A stretch of 64,000 bases of DNA from Flavobacterium pisciphilum (GTDB taxonomy: Bacteria; Bacteroidota; Bacteroidia; Flavobacteriales; Flavobacteriaceae): NCBI RefSeq assembly GCF_020905345.1, contig NZ_JAJJMO010000001.1, forward strand, positions 3,596,001 to 3,660,000. The letters are read 5' to 3'. Positions within the stretch are counted from its first letter, which is position 1. Every line of letters starts with the position of its first letter. This document shows, piece by piece, positions 44,115 through 55,326 of this stretch. The notes under the pieces were generated by a model that had not been told where the DNA came from, made no database searches, and saw nothing but the letters and a program-made list of their open reading frames with translations. The position numbers and the translations under genes were made by a program.

Positions 44115-46406
44115 ATGAATAAAGATAGTAAAAGAAGCGAGGCGTTATTGTATCATTCAAAGCCTACTCCAGGTAAAATTCAAGTAGTTCCAACCAAAAA
44201 ATATGCAACCCAAAGAGATTTGTCTTTGGCGTATTCACCAGGTGTTGCTGAACCATGTTTAGAAATTGCAAGAGATGTAAACGAAGTATATAAATACACT
44301 GCAAAAGGGAATCTTGTTGCTGTAATAACTAATGGAACCGCGGTTTTAGGTTTAGGAGATATCGGTCCTGAAGCATCAAAACCAGTAATGGAGGGGAAAG
44401 GATTGTTATTTAAAATATTTTCGGATATCGATGTTTTTGATATTGAAATCGGAACAAAAGATATTGAAGAATTCATTCAAACAGTAAAGAATATTGCTCC
44501 AACATTTGGAGGAATTAATCTAGAAGATATTAAGGCACCAGAGTCTTTCGAAATAGAAAGAAGATTGGTAGAAGAACTTAATATCCCAGTGATGCACGAT
44601 GATCAGCACGGTACAGCAATTATATCTTCAGCAGCTTTAATAAATGCATTAGAGTTGGCAAATAAAAAAGCCGAAGATGTAAAGATGGTAGTTTCAGGAG
44701 CAGGATCAGCAGCTTTAGCTTGTGCTGATTTGTATGTTTTATTAGGAGTAAAAGTAGAGAATATCTTAATGTATAACAGTAAAGGGCTTTTAACAAAAAA
44801 TAACCCTTCATTATCTGCTTTACAATTAAAATATGCTAAAGATATTGAACCAATTGGTTTAGAAGAAGCTTTAAAAGGAGCAGATATATTCCTTGGATTA
44901 TCATCAGGAGATATCATGACAGCAGATATGTTGTTAGGGATGGCAGAAAATCCTATTGTTTTTGCAATGGCAAATCCAGATCCAGAAATCAATTATAACC
45001 TAGCTATTACAACTCGTAAAGATGTTATTATGGCTACTGGTCGTTCAGATTATCCAAATCAAGTAAATAATGTATTAGGATTCCCTTATATTTTTAGAGG
45101 AGCTTTGGATGTAAGAGCTACTAAAATTAATGAAGCAATGAAAATGGCTGCTGTTAGAGCACTAGCTTCATTAGCTAAAGAATCAGTTCCAGAGCAAGTA
45201 AATGTTGCTTATGGAGCTACTAAATTAGGATTTGGAAGAGAGTATATAATTCCAAAACCATTTGATCCAAGATTAATTACCGTAGTTGCACCAGCAGTAG
45301 CCAAAGCAGCAATGGAGTCAGGAGTAGCTTTAAACCCAATTACAGATTGGGAAAAATATGAAGAAGAACTTTTGGCACGTTTAGGTAATGACAATAAAAT
45401 GGTTCGTTTGATTACAAACAGAGCAAAAATGGATCCGAAAAGAATCGTTTTTGCAGAAGCAGACCATTTAAATGTATTAAAAGCAGCTCAAATTGTACAT
45501 GAAGAAGGTATTGGTTTCCCAATATTATTAGGAAATAAAGAAATCATTCTTGAGCTTAAAGCAGAATTAGGTTTTGATGCAGATGTAGAGATTATTGATC
45601 CAAAAACAAAAGATCAAGAAGAAAGAAGAAATCAATTTGCAGCATCTTATTGGTCAACAAGAGAGAGACGTGGTATATCTTTACTAGACGCTCAAAAATT
45701 AATGCGTGAAAGAAATTATTTCGCTGCAATGATGGTTAATGAAGGAGAAGCAGATGCATTGGTAACTGGACATTCAAGAAGTTATCCATCAGTTGTAAAA
45801 CCAATGTTACAACTTATAGAGAAAGCGCCAGGAGCTTCACTTGTTGCTACAGCAAACATGATGATGACAAATAGAGGACCAATGTTCTTATCAGATACCG
45901 CAATTAACATCAATCCATCTGCAGATGATTTGGCTAAAATTGCTGTTATGACTGCTAAAACTGCAAAAATGTTTGGTGTAGAGCCAGTAATCGCTATGGT
46001 TTCGTATTCTAATTTTGGGTCTTCAACAAATCCAGGAGCATCAAAAGTGAGAGAAGCAGTAGCTTATTTGCATAAAAATCACCCAGAATTAGTTATAGAT
46101 GGAGAAATTCAAGCAGACTTTGCTTTAAATCCAGAATTACTTCAAGAAAAATTCCCTTTCTCTAAATTGGCAGGAAAAAAAGTAAACACACTTATTTTCC
46201 CTAATCTAGAATCGGCAAACATTACTTATAAATTATTGAAAGAACTTAATAAAGTAGACTCAATAGGTCCAATAATGCTAGGAATGGGTAAACCAGTTCA
46301 TATTTTCCAATTAGGAGCAAGTGTAGAAGAGATGGTAAACATGTCTGCTATAGCAGTTATAGATGCTCAAGAAAAACAGATTAAAAAGAATAATTTAAAT
46401 AAATAA
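44115..46406 (+). CDS. maeB: NADP-dependent malic enzyme with phosphotransacetylase-like C-terminal domain
   Basis: A 763-residue two-domain enzyme (MaeB type) that decarboxylates malate to pyruvate and makes NADPH. The malic enzyme domain covers about residues 1-415, with [37 protein letters not shown] and HDDQHGTAI for substrate and metal binding, and [15 protein letters not shown] as nucleotide-binding turn. Residues about 430-763 form a phosphotransacetylase-like domain ([38 protein letters not shown]), which in E. coli MaeB is regulatory, responding to acetyl-CoA. It is a single gene with its own promoter. Confidence 0.95.
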   Translation: MNKDSKRSEALLYHSKPTPGKIQVVPTKKYATQRDLSLAYSPGVAEPCLEIARDVNEVYKYTAKGNLVAVITNGTAVLGLGDIGPEASKPVMEGKGLLFKIFSDIDVFDIEIGTKDIEEFIQTVKNIAPTFGGINLEDIKAPESFEIERRLVEELNIPVMHDDQHGTAIISSAALINALELANKKAEDVKMVVSGAGSAALACADLYVLLGVKVENILMYNSKGLLTKNNPSLSALQLKYAKDIEPIGLEEALKGADIFLGLSSGDIMTADMLLGMAENPIVFAMANPDPEINYNLAITTRKDVIMATGRSDYPNQVNNVLGFPYIFRGALDVRATKINEAMKMAAVRALASLAKESVPEQVNVAYGATKLGFGREYIIPKPFDPRLITVVAPAVAKAAMESGVALNPITDWEKYEEELLARLGNDNKMVRLITNRAKMDPKRIVFAEADHLNVLKAAQIVHEEGIGFPILLGNKEIILELKAELGFDADVEIIDPKTKDQEERRNQFAASYWSTRERRGISLLDAQKLMRERNYFAAMMVNEGEADALVTGHSRSYPSVVKPMLQLIEKAPGASLVATANMMMTNRGPMFLSDTAININPSADDLAKIAVMTAKTAKMFGVEPVIAMVSYSNFGSSTNPGASKVREAVAYLHKNHPELVIDGEIQADFALNPELLQEKFPFSKLAGKKVNTLIFPNLESANITYKLLKELNKVDSIGPIMLGMGKPVHIFQLGASVEEMVNMSAIAVIDAQEKQIKKNNLNK

Positions 46407-46433
46407 CATGATGTAATTAAGTATTGTTTTTAG

Positions 46434-46468
46434 TTGTCGTATTTTTACTTCAAATTTTGTTATATTTG
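46434..46468 (+). promoter_or_regulatory. Possible promoter of ruvA
   Basis: TATATTTG at 46461-46468 matches the -7 consensus 20 bases before the ruvA ATG; TTG at 46434-46436 is 24 bases further upstream, slightly long. Confidence 0.5.
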
Positions 46469-46488
46469 GCAATTATTAACATTATATT

Positions 46489-47070
46489 ATGATTACACAT
46501 TTGCAAGGAAAATTGGTAGAAAAGACCCCTACCGAAGTTGTTATTGATTGCGGGGGAGTTGGGTATCACGTAAATATATCCTTGCATACCTATTCTTTAA
46601 TTCCAAATAATGATCTTATAAAATTGTATACGCATCTTCAAATAAAAGAAGATGCGCATACATTATTTGGTTTTGTAGAAAAATCTGAAAGAGAAATCTT
46701 CAGAATGCTACTATCCGTATCGGGAATTGGGGCAAATATTGCCAGAACAATGTTATCTTCGTTAGACCCGAAACAAATAATTAATGCAATAGCATCCGGA
46801 GATGTTGGTGTAATTCAATCAATAAAAGGTATTGGGAACAAAACTGCCCAACGAGTAATCCTTGATTTGAAAGAAAAAATTGTTAAATTGTACGATTTAG
46901 ATGAAGTTTCGATGCTTCAAAACAATACAAACAGAGATGAAGCGTTATCAGCTTTAGAAGTTTTAGGATTTGTTAGAAAAACGTCTGAAAAAGTGATTGA
47001 AAAAATCATTAAAGAAGACCCTGAAGCGACTGTTGAGTCAATAATTAAGAAGGCTTTAAAAAGTTTATAA
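46489..47070 (+). CDS. ruvA: Holliday junction DNA helicase subunit RuvA
   Basis: A 193-residue junction-binding protein that forms the scaffold for RuvB. Domain I is an OB fold (MITHLQGKLVEKTPTEVVID), domain II has two helix-hairpin-helix motifs (VSGIGANIARTML and IKGIGNKTAQRVILDLKEK), and domain III at about residues 145-193 is the RuvB-contacting helical bundle (DEALSALEVLGF). Length is normal for the family. sprA starts 28 bases downstream on the same strand, so the two may be co-transcribed, although they are functionally unrelated. Confidence 0.96.
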   Translation: MITHLQGKLVEKTPTEVVIDCGGVGYHVNISLHTYSLIPNNDLIKLYTHLQIKEDAHTLFGFVEKSEREIFRMLLSVSGIGANIARTMLSSLDPKQIINAIASGDVGVIQSIKGIGNKTAQRVILDLKEKIVKLYDLDEVSMLQNNTNRDEALSALEVLGFVRKTSEKVIEKIIKEDPEATVESIIKKALKSL

Positions 47071-47098
47071 AAAACGTACATAAAAACACACAGGATAT

Positions 47099-50000
47099 AT
47101 GCATAAAATTTGTATTTCTTTACTGGTTTTATTTTGTGGGTTTGTATCCAAAGCTCAGGTTAAACAAGAAGCTCAAGATACAACGAAAGCAGGGTATTCT
47201 GTTGGTAAAATACAAATAAAAGATCCGCAAAGTATTCTTTCTGCATATACTTATGATCCAGTAACAGATCGCTATATCTATACTAATACTGTAGATGGAT
47301 TTTCAATTAATTATCCTATTGTCTTAACGCCAGAAGAGTATGAGAAACTTATCTTAAAGGAATCTCGAAGAAACTATTTTAAGAAAAAAGTAGATGCTAT
47401 TGATGGTAAAAAAGATGGAGCCGAAGATGCCAAAAAAGATTTATTACCTCGATATTATATTAGATCTGGACTTTTCGAATCTATTTTTGGAAGTAATACC
47501 ATCGATGTAAAACCAACTGGTTCTGTCGAAATAGATTTAGGAGCTCGTTATACAAAACAGGACAATCCATCATTTTCTCCTAGAAATAGATCAAATCTTT
47601 CTTTTGATTTTGATCAACGTATTAGCATGAGTTTGCAAGGTAAAGTAGGTACGCGTTTAAATGTAAATGCGAATTACGATACGCAATCAACATTTGCTTT
47701 TCAAAATTTAATAAAATTAGAATATACCCCATCAGAAGACGATATCATCCAAAAAATTGAGGTTGGTAATGTAAGTTTGCCACTTAATAGTACTTTAATT
47801 AGAGGAGCACAAAGTTTATTTGGAGTAAAAGCGCAATTACAATTTGGAAAAACTACGATTACAGGTGTTTTCTCAGAACAAAAATCACAAGCCAAAAGTG
47901 TAGTAGCAGAAGGTGGAGGTACAGTTCAGAATTTTGATTTGTATGCCTTGAACTATGATAATGATAGACACTTTTTCTTATCACAATATTTTAGAAATAA
48001 GTACGATTCTTCATTAAGAAAATATCCTTTTATAGATAGCCGTGTCCAAATAACACGATTAGAAGTTTGGGTTACTAATAAGCAAAATCGAGTTAGTACA
48101 ACAAATAATAATTTAAGAAATGTTATTGCACTACAGGATTTGGGAGAAGCACAAATAGCCGGAATTCCAGATAGCGAAATTGTAGTTTTAAACCCTTCGG
48201 CAGGGATTTTCCTTAAGTCAGTAGGTTCACCAGTAGATAATGGTAATAATAAATATGACCCTAAATTAATAGCTGGAGGGACAGGTTTATTGAATAGTAA
48301 TATTCGTGAAATTGTTACTTCAAGTTCAGGATTTAATACTACAGTAAGTGAGGGACAAGATTATTCAAAATTAGAAAATGCAAGAAAGTTAAATTCAAAT
48401 GAATATACCTTTAATGCGCAATTAGGATATGTATCATTGCAACAACGATTAGCAAATGATGAAGTTCTAGCAGTTGCCTATGAATATACAGTAGGTGATC
48501 AGGTATTTCAAGTCGGAGAATTTGGAAACGACGGTGTAGATGCTACAGTAGTGACAGGAAATAATCCTTCGAATCAGGCTATCATAACACAAAGTTTGAT
48601 ATTGAAGATGCTGAAAAGTAATTTGACCAATGTCAAAAATCCAGTTTGGAACTTGATGATGAAAAACATCTATCAAATCCCTGGAGCATATCAAATAAAA
48701 CAAGAGGACTTTAGATTCAATATTTTATATACAGATCCGTCTCCTATAAACTATATCACACCAGTTTCAGGAACGCCATTTCCTCCAAATCCTACTCCAG
48801 ATAACAAAGTAGCTGAAACGCCTTTGTTAAAAGTATTTAATTTGGATAAGTTAAATTATAATAATGACCCTCAAGTAGGAGGTGATGGTTTCTTTGATTT
48901 CTTACCAGGATTGACAGTCGATGCTCAAAATGGTAGAATTATATTTACGACCAAAGAACCTTTTGGAGAATTGTTATTCTCTAAATTGTCAAATAGTACA
49001 GCTGAAGATTATCGTAATACGAGTACATATAATGCGAATCAAAGAAAATATGTATTCCGTAATATGTATTCTAATACACAATCGGGAGCTTTACAGGATA
49101 GTGATAAAAATAAATTCTTATTAAGAGGTAAATATAAATCCACTGGTGGTGACGGAATCCCTATTGGAGCTTTTAACGTTCCACAAGGATCAGTTGTTGT
49201 TACTGCCGCAGGTCGTGTGTTAGTCGAAGGAATTGATTATAGTGTAAACTATCAATTAGGAAGAGTTCAGATTTTAGATCCATCACTTCAAGCATCAAAT
49301 ACACCAATTGAAATTTCATTAGAGAATAACTCTATTTTCGGACAACAAACCCGAAGATTTATGGGAATAGATGTACAACATAAAATTTCTGAAAATTTTA
49401 CTGTTGGGGGTACTTTCTTGCAAATGACAGAGAAACCTTTTACACAAAAATCAAGCTATGGGCAGGAATCTGTAAATAATATGATTTATGGTTTCAATAC
49501 AAATTTCTCTACAGAAGTTCCTTTCTTTACCCGATTGGTAAACAAATTGCCATTTATGGATACTGATGTTCCTTCAAATCTTTCGATAAGAGGAGAAGTT
49601 GCTTTCTTAAAACCAGGAACACCAAAAGCAGATAATTTTGAAGGAGAATCAACTATTTATGTAGATGATTTTGAAGGATCGCAATCTACAATTGATATGC
49701 GTTCAGCTTATGCATGGAGTTTAGCATCAACACCAGAAGAGAATGCAACAAGTACCTACAATTTTAACGCAAAAAATAATGATTTAAGTTACGGTTTTAA
49801 AAGAGCGAAACTAGCATGGTATTCAATTGATCCAATTTTTTATGCTTCGAAACCTTCAGGAATAACTAACGATGATTTATCATTAAACTCGACTCGTAGA
49901 ATTTATAGTGAAGAGTTGTACCCATTAACAGATATTGCACAAGGACAATCACAAGTAGTAAATACGTTGGATTTAACGTATTATCCTTCAGAAAGAGGAC

Positions 50001-53000
50001 CGTATAATAATGATTTGAATTATGCATTAAATCCGAAGGATAATTTTGGAGGTATAATGCGTTCTTTGAGTTCAACAGATTTTGAACAAGGAAATGTCGA
50101 GTATATTCAGTTCTGGGTATTAGATCCATTTGTAGGAGTAGGACAAACAGATCAAACAAATACAGGAAAGGTATATTTTAACTTAGGTGAAATTTCAGAA
50201 GATATTTTAAAAGATGGTAGAAAACAATATGAAAATGGTTTAGGACCAAATCAGATAGTAGTAAAGCCACAGCCTTTATGGGGAGATGTTCCAGCGTCAC
50301 AATCTTTAATTTATGCATTTGATAATAGCAGTTCAAATAGAGCAAATCAAGATGTTGGTTTAGATGGTTTGCCAAATGCTAAAGAAGGAACAGTTTATAA
50401 TAATTTTGCTTCAGAGGCAGATCCAGCAGCTGATGACTATAGATATTATTTAAACACTACAGGAGGGGTTTTAGATCGTTATAAAAATTATAATGGAGTA
50501 GAAGGAAACTCAGCAGTAGATATAAATGACGCCAATAGAGCATCAACAACACTTCCAGATGTAGAAGATATCAATAGGGATAACACTATGAATACGATTA
50601 ATGCATATTATGAGTATAGTATAGATGTTAAGCCAAACATGAAAGAAGGACAAAACTATGTTACGGATATAAGAAATACACAAGTGACAATGGCAAACGG
50701 AACAGTTACAGATGCCAGATGGATACAGTTTAAAATTCCAGTTTCTCAGCCTCAAAATACAATTGGTAATATATCTGATTTTAGATCAATTCGTTTCATG
50801 AGAATGTTCATGACAGGGTTCGCAAGTAATGTTACAGTTCGTTTTGGAGCATTAGATCTAGTAAGAGGAGAGTGGAGAAGATATACAAATACATTGGATC
50901 CTTCAGATGTTAATGTGGATGATGATAATACAACTTTTGATGTTGCAGCAGTAAATATAGAAGAGAATGGGGCTAGATGCCCAGTAAATTATGTTTCACC
51001 TCCAGGTGTTGCGCGTGAGCAATTGTATAATAACAATACAATTATCAATCAAAACGAACAGGCACTGGCATTACGAGTTTCAGGAAATGGTTTACAGCCA
51101 AAAGATTCAAGAGCAGTATTTAAAAATGTAAGTGTTGATATGCGTCAATACAACAGATTAAAAATGTTTTTACATGCAGAATCATTACCAGATGAAATCG
51201 TATTGAGAGATGGACAAATGGTAGGTTTTATTCGTTTTGGAAATGACTTTACACAAAATTTCTACCAAATTGAGGTTCCATTAAAAGTAACAATTCCAAC
51301 CTCTACAACAGGTTCAAATTGTTCGCCTTTAAGCCCAGAAATTGTTTGGCCAGAAGAAAACAATATTGATTTGTCATTGTCTTTATTGACAAAGATGAAA
51401 ATTGAGGCGATGAAGATTGATCCGAATACGCTTCCGCTTGACGGGATTTATTATCCAGATGATGATATCTCTAAGCCAGATGGTGACGGAGATAGTAATT
51501 TGCGATTAGGTATAAAAGGTAATCCGAATTTTGGATTAGTTAGAAACTTAATGGTGGGGGTTAAAAATGCAGAAACACACCAAGATATTAAAGGTGAAGT
51601 TTGGTTTAATGAGTTGCGTTTAGCCGAAATGGATAACAAAGGAGGTATGGCAGCAGTGTTAAATATTGATACCAATTTTGCCGATTTTGCAACTGTTTCT
51701 GCAACAGGAAGAAAAAGTACAATAGGATTTGGTTCACTAGAGCAAGGACCAAATGAAAGAAGTAGAGAAGATATTCAACAATATAACATTGTAACTAATT
51801 TAAATTTAGGAAAGTTATTGCCACCAAAATGGGGAATTAATTTACCTTTTAATTATGCAGTAGGAGAAGAGACAATTACGCCAGAGTATGATCCGTTTAA
51901 TGAAGATATTAAATTGAAACAGTTATTGGATGTAACAACAGATTCTGCTGAAAAAAATAATATCAAAAATCGCGCTATTGATTATACAAAGCGTAGAAGT
52001 ATTAACTTTATTGGAGTTAGAAAAGACAGAGCACCAGAACAAAAACAGCATATTTACGATCCTGAAAACTTTACATTTTCACAATCATATAACGAGGTAG
52101 AGCGCCATGATTATGAGATAAAAAGCTATCAAGATCAACAATCTAGCACAACTGTAAATTATGCTTACAGTTTTCAACCAAAAACAGTAGAGCCATTTAA
52201 GAAAAGTAAATATTTCAAGAAAAGCGACTATTGGAAGATGTTGAGTGATTTTAATTTTAATTATTTGCCATCAAATATTACATTCAATACTAACATCATA
52301 AGACAGTATAACCGTCAGGAATTTAGACAAGTTGAGAATGTTGAGGGTATCGGATTAGATCCAATGTATAGAAGAAATTTTGCTTTTAATTATCAGTATG
52401 GATTTAATTTTAATTTAACAAAATCATTAAAAATAAACTATACAGCATCGTCAAATAATATCGTTAAAAATTATTTGAATGCCGATAATGAACCAATTGA
52501 TAGCTTCAGTATTTGGGATAGTTATTGGGATATTGGTACGCCAAATCAGCATATGCAACAATTGGTTTTAAATTATGAAATTCCGTTATATAAAATTCCA
52601 GTATTAGGATTTTTAAAAGCGAGTTATTCTTATACGGGTGATTATAGTTGGCAGCGTACATCAGAAGCATTATCAAGTTTTGAAGATGATAAAGGGGTTT
52701 TATATGATTTAGGAAATACAGTTCAGAATGCAAATTCGAATACATTTACTGCAGCAATGAATATGAATACGCTTTATAAGTATTTAGGACTTACAAAAGG
52801 AGGTGCTAAAACTCCTAAGGCAAAACCAACTGTACCAAAACCAGGGGAGAAAGTAGTAAATACAAATCAAGCATTGGCAAAGAATAGTGCTTTCCAAGAT
52901 GGTTTAATAGGAGTGTTGACAAGTATAAAAAATATTCAGGTTAATTACACTGTTAATAGTGGAACAGTTTTACCGGGATATACACCAAGTGTTGGATTCT

Positions 53001-54304
53001 TAGGTTCGTCTAGACCATCATTAGGATTTATTTTTGGAAGTCAGGATGATGTGCGTTATGAGGCAGCCAAAAATGGTTGGTTGACTAATTATCAGGATTT
53101 TAATCAGAACTTCTCACAGGTAACGAATAAGATGTTTAAAGCAACGGCTAATATTGATTTATTACCTGATTTAAAAATCGACTTGAATGCAGATCGTGCT
53201 TATTCGTCAAATTTCTCAGAGCAATATGATGTTGATGAAACAGGATTGTATCATGCGAGATCACCATATAATTATGGAATGTTCTCTATTTCGACAATTT
53301 TAATAAAAACAGCATTCTCTACAAGTGATCAGAATTTTTCATCTGCGTTTGATGACTTTAGATCAAATCGTTTAGTAATTGCAAATCGTTTGGCAGAAAG
53401 TTATTATGGATCAGAAGCCAATATTCCAAGATATGGAGATATACTTAATCCTATTCCTGCAGTAGGTGATTCAAAATATGCTTTGTATAATGGAAATGTG
53501 GGATACCCAATTGGATTTACAAAAAGTAATCAGGCAGTTTTGCTTCCTTCATTTTTGGCAGCTTATTCTGGAGGGAATGCTTCTAGTAGTTCAACAAGTA
53601 TTTTTAAAAGTTTTCCACTTCCAAACTGGAGTATAAAGTACAACGGATTGATGCGTTATAGATACTTTAAAGAAAAGTTTAAGCGTTTTTCATTGCAACA
53701 TAATTATAGAGCATCTTATACAATTAATCAGTATCGTTCTAATTTTAAATATGATCAAAACCCAGGAGGAAGAGATCCAGAAAGCGATAACTTTTATAAT
53801 GCAACAATCATGTCTAATGTGAATTTAGTGGAGCAATTTAGTCCGCTTATCAGAATGGATTTTGAGTTGAAGAGTTCTTTAAAAGTGCTAACTGAAATTA
53901 AGAAAGATAGAGCATTGTCAATGAGTTTTGATAATAATTTATTGACAGAAGTTAAAGGAATGGAATATATCATAGGTCTTGGATATCGTATTAAAGATGT
54001 GATTTTTTCATCGACATTGGCAGATAGTCCAACAGGAATTATAAAAAGTGATATCAATATAAAAGGAGATTTCTCATATCGAAATAATCAAACAATGGTT
54101 CGTTATTTGGATTATGATAATAATCAACTGGCTGCAGGACAGAATATTTGGTCAGTAAAAATAACTGCAGATTATTCGTTCAGTAAAAATCTAACAGCAA
54201 TCTTTTATTATGACCATTCATTTTCTAAAGCAGTTATATCGACATTATATCCTTTAACGAATATTCGATCAGGATTTACCATTCGATATAATTTTGGAAA
54301 TTAA
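47099..54304 (+). CDS. sprA: Type IX secretion outer-membrane translocon SprA (Sov)
   Basis: A 2401-residue outer-membrane protein with signal peptide MHKICISLLVLFCGFVSKAQ. SprA (Sov in Porphyromonas) forms the very large single-chain beta-barrel through which T9SS cargo crosses the outer membrane, and it is needed for gliding in F. johnsoniae. The length and many beta-strand segments fit, including YIRSGLFESIFGSNTIDVKP near the start, FEGESTIYVDDFEGSQ in the middle and a final strand ending SGFTIRYNFGN. Neighbours gcvH, vanZ, deoC and remB follow in order. The giant adhesin encoded 7 kb upstream of this gene is a predicted client. Confidence 0.95.
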   Translation: MHKICISLLVLFCGFVSKAQVKQEAQDTTKAGYSVGKIQIKDPQSILSAYTYDPVTDRYIYTNTVDGFSINYPIVLTPEEYEKLILKESRRNYFKKKVDAIDGKKDGAEDAKKDLLPRYYIRSGLFESIFGSNTIDVKPTGSVEIDLGARYTKQDNPSFSPRNRSNLSFDFDQRISMSLQGKVGTRLNVNANYDTQSTFAFQNLIKLEYTPSEDDIIQKIEVGNVSLPLNSTLIRGAQSLFGVKAQLQFGKTTITGVFSEQKSQAKSVVAEGGGTVQNFDLYALNYDNDRHFFLSQYFRNKYDSSLRKYPFIDSRVQITRLEVWVTNKQNRVSTTNNNLRNVIALQDLGEAQIAGIPDSEIVVLNPSAGIFLKSVGSPVDNGNNKYDPKLIAGGTGLLNSNIREIVTSSSGFNTTVSEGQDYSKLENARKLNSNEYTFNAQLGYVSLQQRLANDEVLAVAYEYTVGDQVFQVGEFGNDGVDATVVTGNNPSNQAIITQSLILKMLKSNLTNVKNPVWNLMMKNIYQIPGAYQIKQEDFRFNILYTDPSPINYITPVSGTPFPPNPTPDNKVAETPLLKVFNLDKLNYNNDPQVGGDGFFDFLPGLTVDAQNGRIIFTTKEPFGELLFSKLSNSTAEDYRNTSTYNANQRKYVFRNMYSNTQSGALQDSDKNKFLLRGKYKSTGGDGIPIGAFNVPQGSVVVTAAGRVLVEGIDYSVNYQLGRVQILDPSLQASNTPIEISLENNSIFGQQTRRFMGIDVQHKISENFTVGGTFLQMTEKPFTQKSSYGQESVNNMIYGFNTNFSTEVPFFTRLVNKLPFMDTDVPSNLSIRGEVAFLKPGTPKADNFEGESTIYVDDFEGSQSTIDMRSAYAWSLASTPEENATSTYNFNAKNNDLSYGFKRAKLAWYSIDPIFYASKPSGITNDDLSLNSTRRIYSEELYPLTDIAQGQSQVVNTLDLTYYPSERGPYNNDLNYALNPKDNFGGIMRSLSSTDFEQGNVEYIQFWVLDPFVGVGQTDQTNTGKVYFNLGEISEDILKDGRKQYENGLGPNQIVVKPQPLWGDVPASQSLIYAFDNSSSNRANQDVGLDGLPNAKEGTVYNNFASEADPAADDYRYYLNTTGGVLDRYKNYNGVEGNSAVDINDANRASTTLPDVEDINRDNTMNTINAYYEYSIDVKPNMKEGQNYVTDIRNTQVTMANGTVTDARWIQFKIPVSQPQNTIGNISDFRSIRFMRMFMTGFASNVTVRFGALDLVRGEWRRYTNTLDPSDVNVDDDNTTFDVAAVNIEENGARCPVNYVSPPGVAREQLYNNNTIINQNEQALALRVSGNGLQPKDSRAVFKNVSVDMRQYNRLKMFLHAESLPDEIVLRDGQMVGFIRFGNDFTQNFYQIEVPLKVTIPTSTTGSNCSPLSPEIVWPEENNIDLSLSLLTKMKIEAMKIDPNTLPLDGIYYPDDDISKPDGDGDSNLRLGIKGNPNFGLVRNLMVGVKNAETHQDIKGEVWFNELRLAEMDNKGGMAAVLNIDTNFADFATVSATGRKSTIGFGSLEQGPNERSREDIQQYNIVTNLNLGKLLPPKWGINLPFNYAVGEETITPEYDPFNEDIKLKQLLDVTTDSAEKNNIKNRAIDYTKRRSINFIGVRKDRAPEQKQHIYDPENFTFSQSYNEVERHDYEIKSYQDQQSSTTVNYAYSFQPKTVEPFKKSKYFKKSDYWKMLSDFNFNYLPSNITFNTNIIRQYNRQEFRQVENVEGIGLDPMYRRNFAFNYQYGFNFNLTKSLKINYTASSNNIVKNYLNADNEPIDSFSIWDSYWDIGTPNQHMQQLVLNYEIPLYKIPVLGFLKASYSYTGDYSWQRTSEALSSFEDDKGVLYDLGNTVQNANSNTFTAAMNMNTLYKYLGLTKGGAKTPKAKPTVPKPGEKVVNTNQALAKNSAFQDGLIGVLTSIKNIQVNYTVNSGTVLPGYTPSVGFLGSSRPSLGFIFGSQDDVRYEAAKNGWLTNYQDFNQNFSQVTNKMFKATANIDLLPDLKIDLNADRAYSSNFSEQYDVDETGLYHARSPYNYGMFSISTILIKTAFSTSDQNFSSAFDDFRSNRLVIANRLAESYYGSEANIPRYGDILNPIPAVGDSKYALYNGNVGYPIGFTKSNQAVLLPSFLAAYSGGNASSSSTSIFKSFPLPNWSIKYNGLMRYRYFKEKFKRFSLQHNYRASYTINQYRSNFKYDQNPGGRDPESDNFYNATIMSNVNLVEQFSPLIRMDFELKSSLKVLTEIKKDRALSMSFDNNLLTEVKGMEYIIGLGYRIKDVIFSSTLADSPTGIIKSDINIKGDFSYRNNQTMVRYLDYDNNQLAAGQNIWSVKITADYSFSKNLTAIFYYDHSFSKAVISTLYPLTNIRSGFTIRYNFGN

Positions 54305-54341
54305 TTTTCAGATTCTAAAGAGAATTTGATTAGAAGATTGT

Positions 54342-54349
54342 TACATTTG
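54342..54349 (+). promoter_or_regulatory. -7 element upstream of gcvH
   Basis: TACATTTG matches TAnnTTTG, 43 bases upstream of the gcvH ATG; the nearest TTG (54326-54328) is only 13 bases upstream, so the -33 box is uncertain. It indicates that gcvH need not depend on sprA transcription. Confidence 0.5.
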
Positions 54350-54391
54350 CCCTATTAAAATTCTATTATCAATTATCAATAAGTATTTATT

Positions 54392-54772
54392 ATGAATATA
54401 CCAACAAATTTAAAGTACACAAAGGATCACGAATGGGTTAGCATTGAAGGTGATGTTGCAACAGTAGGAATTACTCATTTTGCACAAAAAGAATTAGGAG
54501 ATATTGTTTATGTTGAAGTAGAGACTTTAGATCAAACACTTGATAAAGATGAAGTTTTTGGAACAGTTGAAGCTGTAAAAACAGTTTCAGATTTGTTCTT
54601 GCCTTTGTCTGGAGAAATTATTGCTTTTAACGAAAGTTTAGAAAGTGCTCCAGAAACAGTAAATTCTGATCCTTATGGAGACGGATGGATGATTAAAATT
54701 AAAATTTCAGATACATCAGAATTAGATTCTTTATTATCTGCTGAGGCTTATAAAGAATTAATAGGTGCTTAA
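54392..54772 (+). CDS. gcvH: Glycine cleavage system H protein
   Basis: A 126-residue lipoyl carrier of the glycine cleavage system, shuttling the aminomethyl group between GcvP, GcvT and lipoamide dehydrogenase. [20 protein letters not shown] opens the protein, and the lipoylated lysine is in [20 protein letters not shown] (about residue 64). The C-terminal [12 protein letters not shown] is also conserved. gcvP and gcvT are not in this window. Its last 8 bases overlap the GTG start of the VanZ-like gene. Confidence 0.96.
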   Translation: MNIPTNLKYTKDHEWVSIEGDVATVGITHFAQKELGDIVYVEVETLDQTLDKDEVFGTVEAVKTVSDLFLPLSGEIIAFNESLESAPETVNSDPYGDGWMIKIKISDTSELDSLLSAEAYKELIGA

Positions 54773-55151
54773 AAAAATATTTTTTTTATGTTTGGCTTTA
54801 TTATGGACAGGGGTTATTATTTTTCTCTGTTTGACCGAGTCAAGTAATATACCGGTTGTAAGTATACCTCACATAGATAAATTAGTTCATTTTTGTTTTT
54901 ATTTTGGTTTTGCTTTTCTGTGGTTTTTGTATTTTAAAAAACAATTTAAGAATGCAGATGATTTTAGACCATTATTACTTTCTTTTGTTTTTTCGACCTT
55001 TTTTGGAATTACAATCGAAATCTTGCAAAGTGAATACACTTTAACAAGAAGTGCAGACATGATGGATTTTTTGGCAAATTCGCTAGGAGCAACATCAGCC
55101 ATAATTGCTGTATTGTTGTTTAATAAGATAGTCACTAAAATAGTAAATTAA
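54765..55151 (+). CDS. VanZ-family membrane protein
   Basis: A 128-residue protein with four membrane helices (about 3-23, 38-56, 69-88 and 104-123). [19 protein letters not shown] and FGITIEILQ...[15 protein letters not shown] are the VanZ-like family signature. The start is GTG at 54765, overlapping gcvH by 8 bases, which suggests translational coupling. VanZ-like proteins are widespread; the original member gives low-level teicoplanin resistance, but in Bacteroidota the role is unknown and the link to gcvH is conserved by position only. Confidence 0.88.
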   Translation: MLKKIFFLCLALLWTGVIIFLCLTESSNIPVVSIPHIDKLVHFCFYFGFAFLWFLYFKKQFKNADDFRPLLLSFVFSTFFGITIEILQSEYTLTRSADMMDFLANSLGATSAIIAVLLFNKIVTKIVN

Positions 55152-55177
55152 AAAATCCCACTTCGGTGGGATTTTTT
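55150..55177 (+). terminator. Intrinsic terminator with UUCG tetraloop
   Basis: AATCCCAC pairs with GTGGGATT around TTCG, followed by six T. The C(UUCG)G loop is especially stable. Confidence 0.88.
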
Positions 55178-55281
55178 GTTTATTGGAACTTATATAATAT
55201 ACTATTTGTAGTCAAAAAACACTTCCATTTAAGCTTGATTAAAAGTAGCAGTTAATTCTAAACTTATCTCAATATAAAATG

Positions 55282-55289
55282 TATTTTTG
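55282..55289 (+). promoter_or_regulatory. -7 element of deoC promoter
   Basis: TATTTTTG matches TAnnTTTG. It lies within the longer deoC reading frame that starts at 55279, so an mRNA from here would begin near 55296. That supports the downstream start codons at 55321 or 55327. Confidence 0.5.
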
Positions 55290-55326
55290 TCAATCAGGAT
55301 TTAATACAATTAATTTATTTATGGCT

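Noticed and set aside
55279..55326. Upstream ATG start for deoC
   Set aside because: It precedes the likely -7 box of the deoC promoter, so it would not be in the mRNA.
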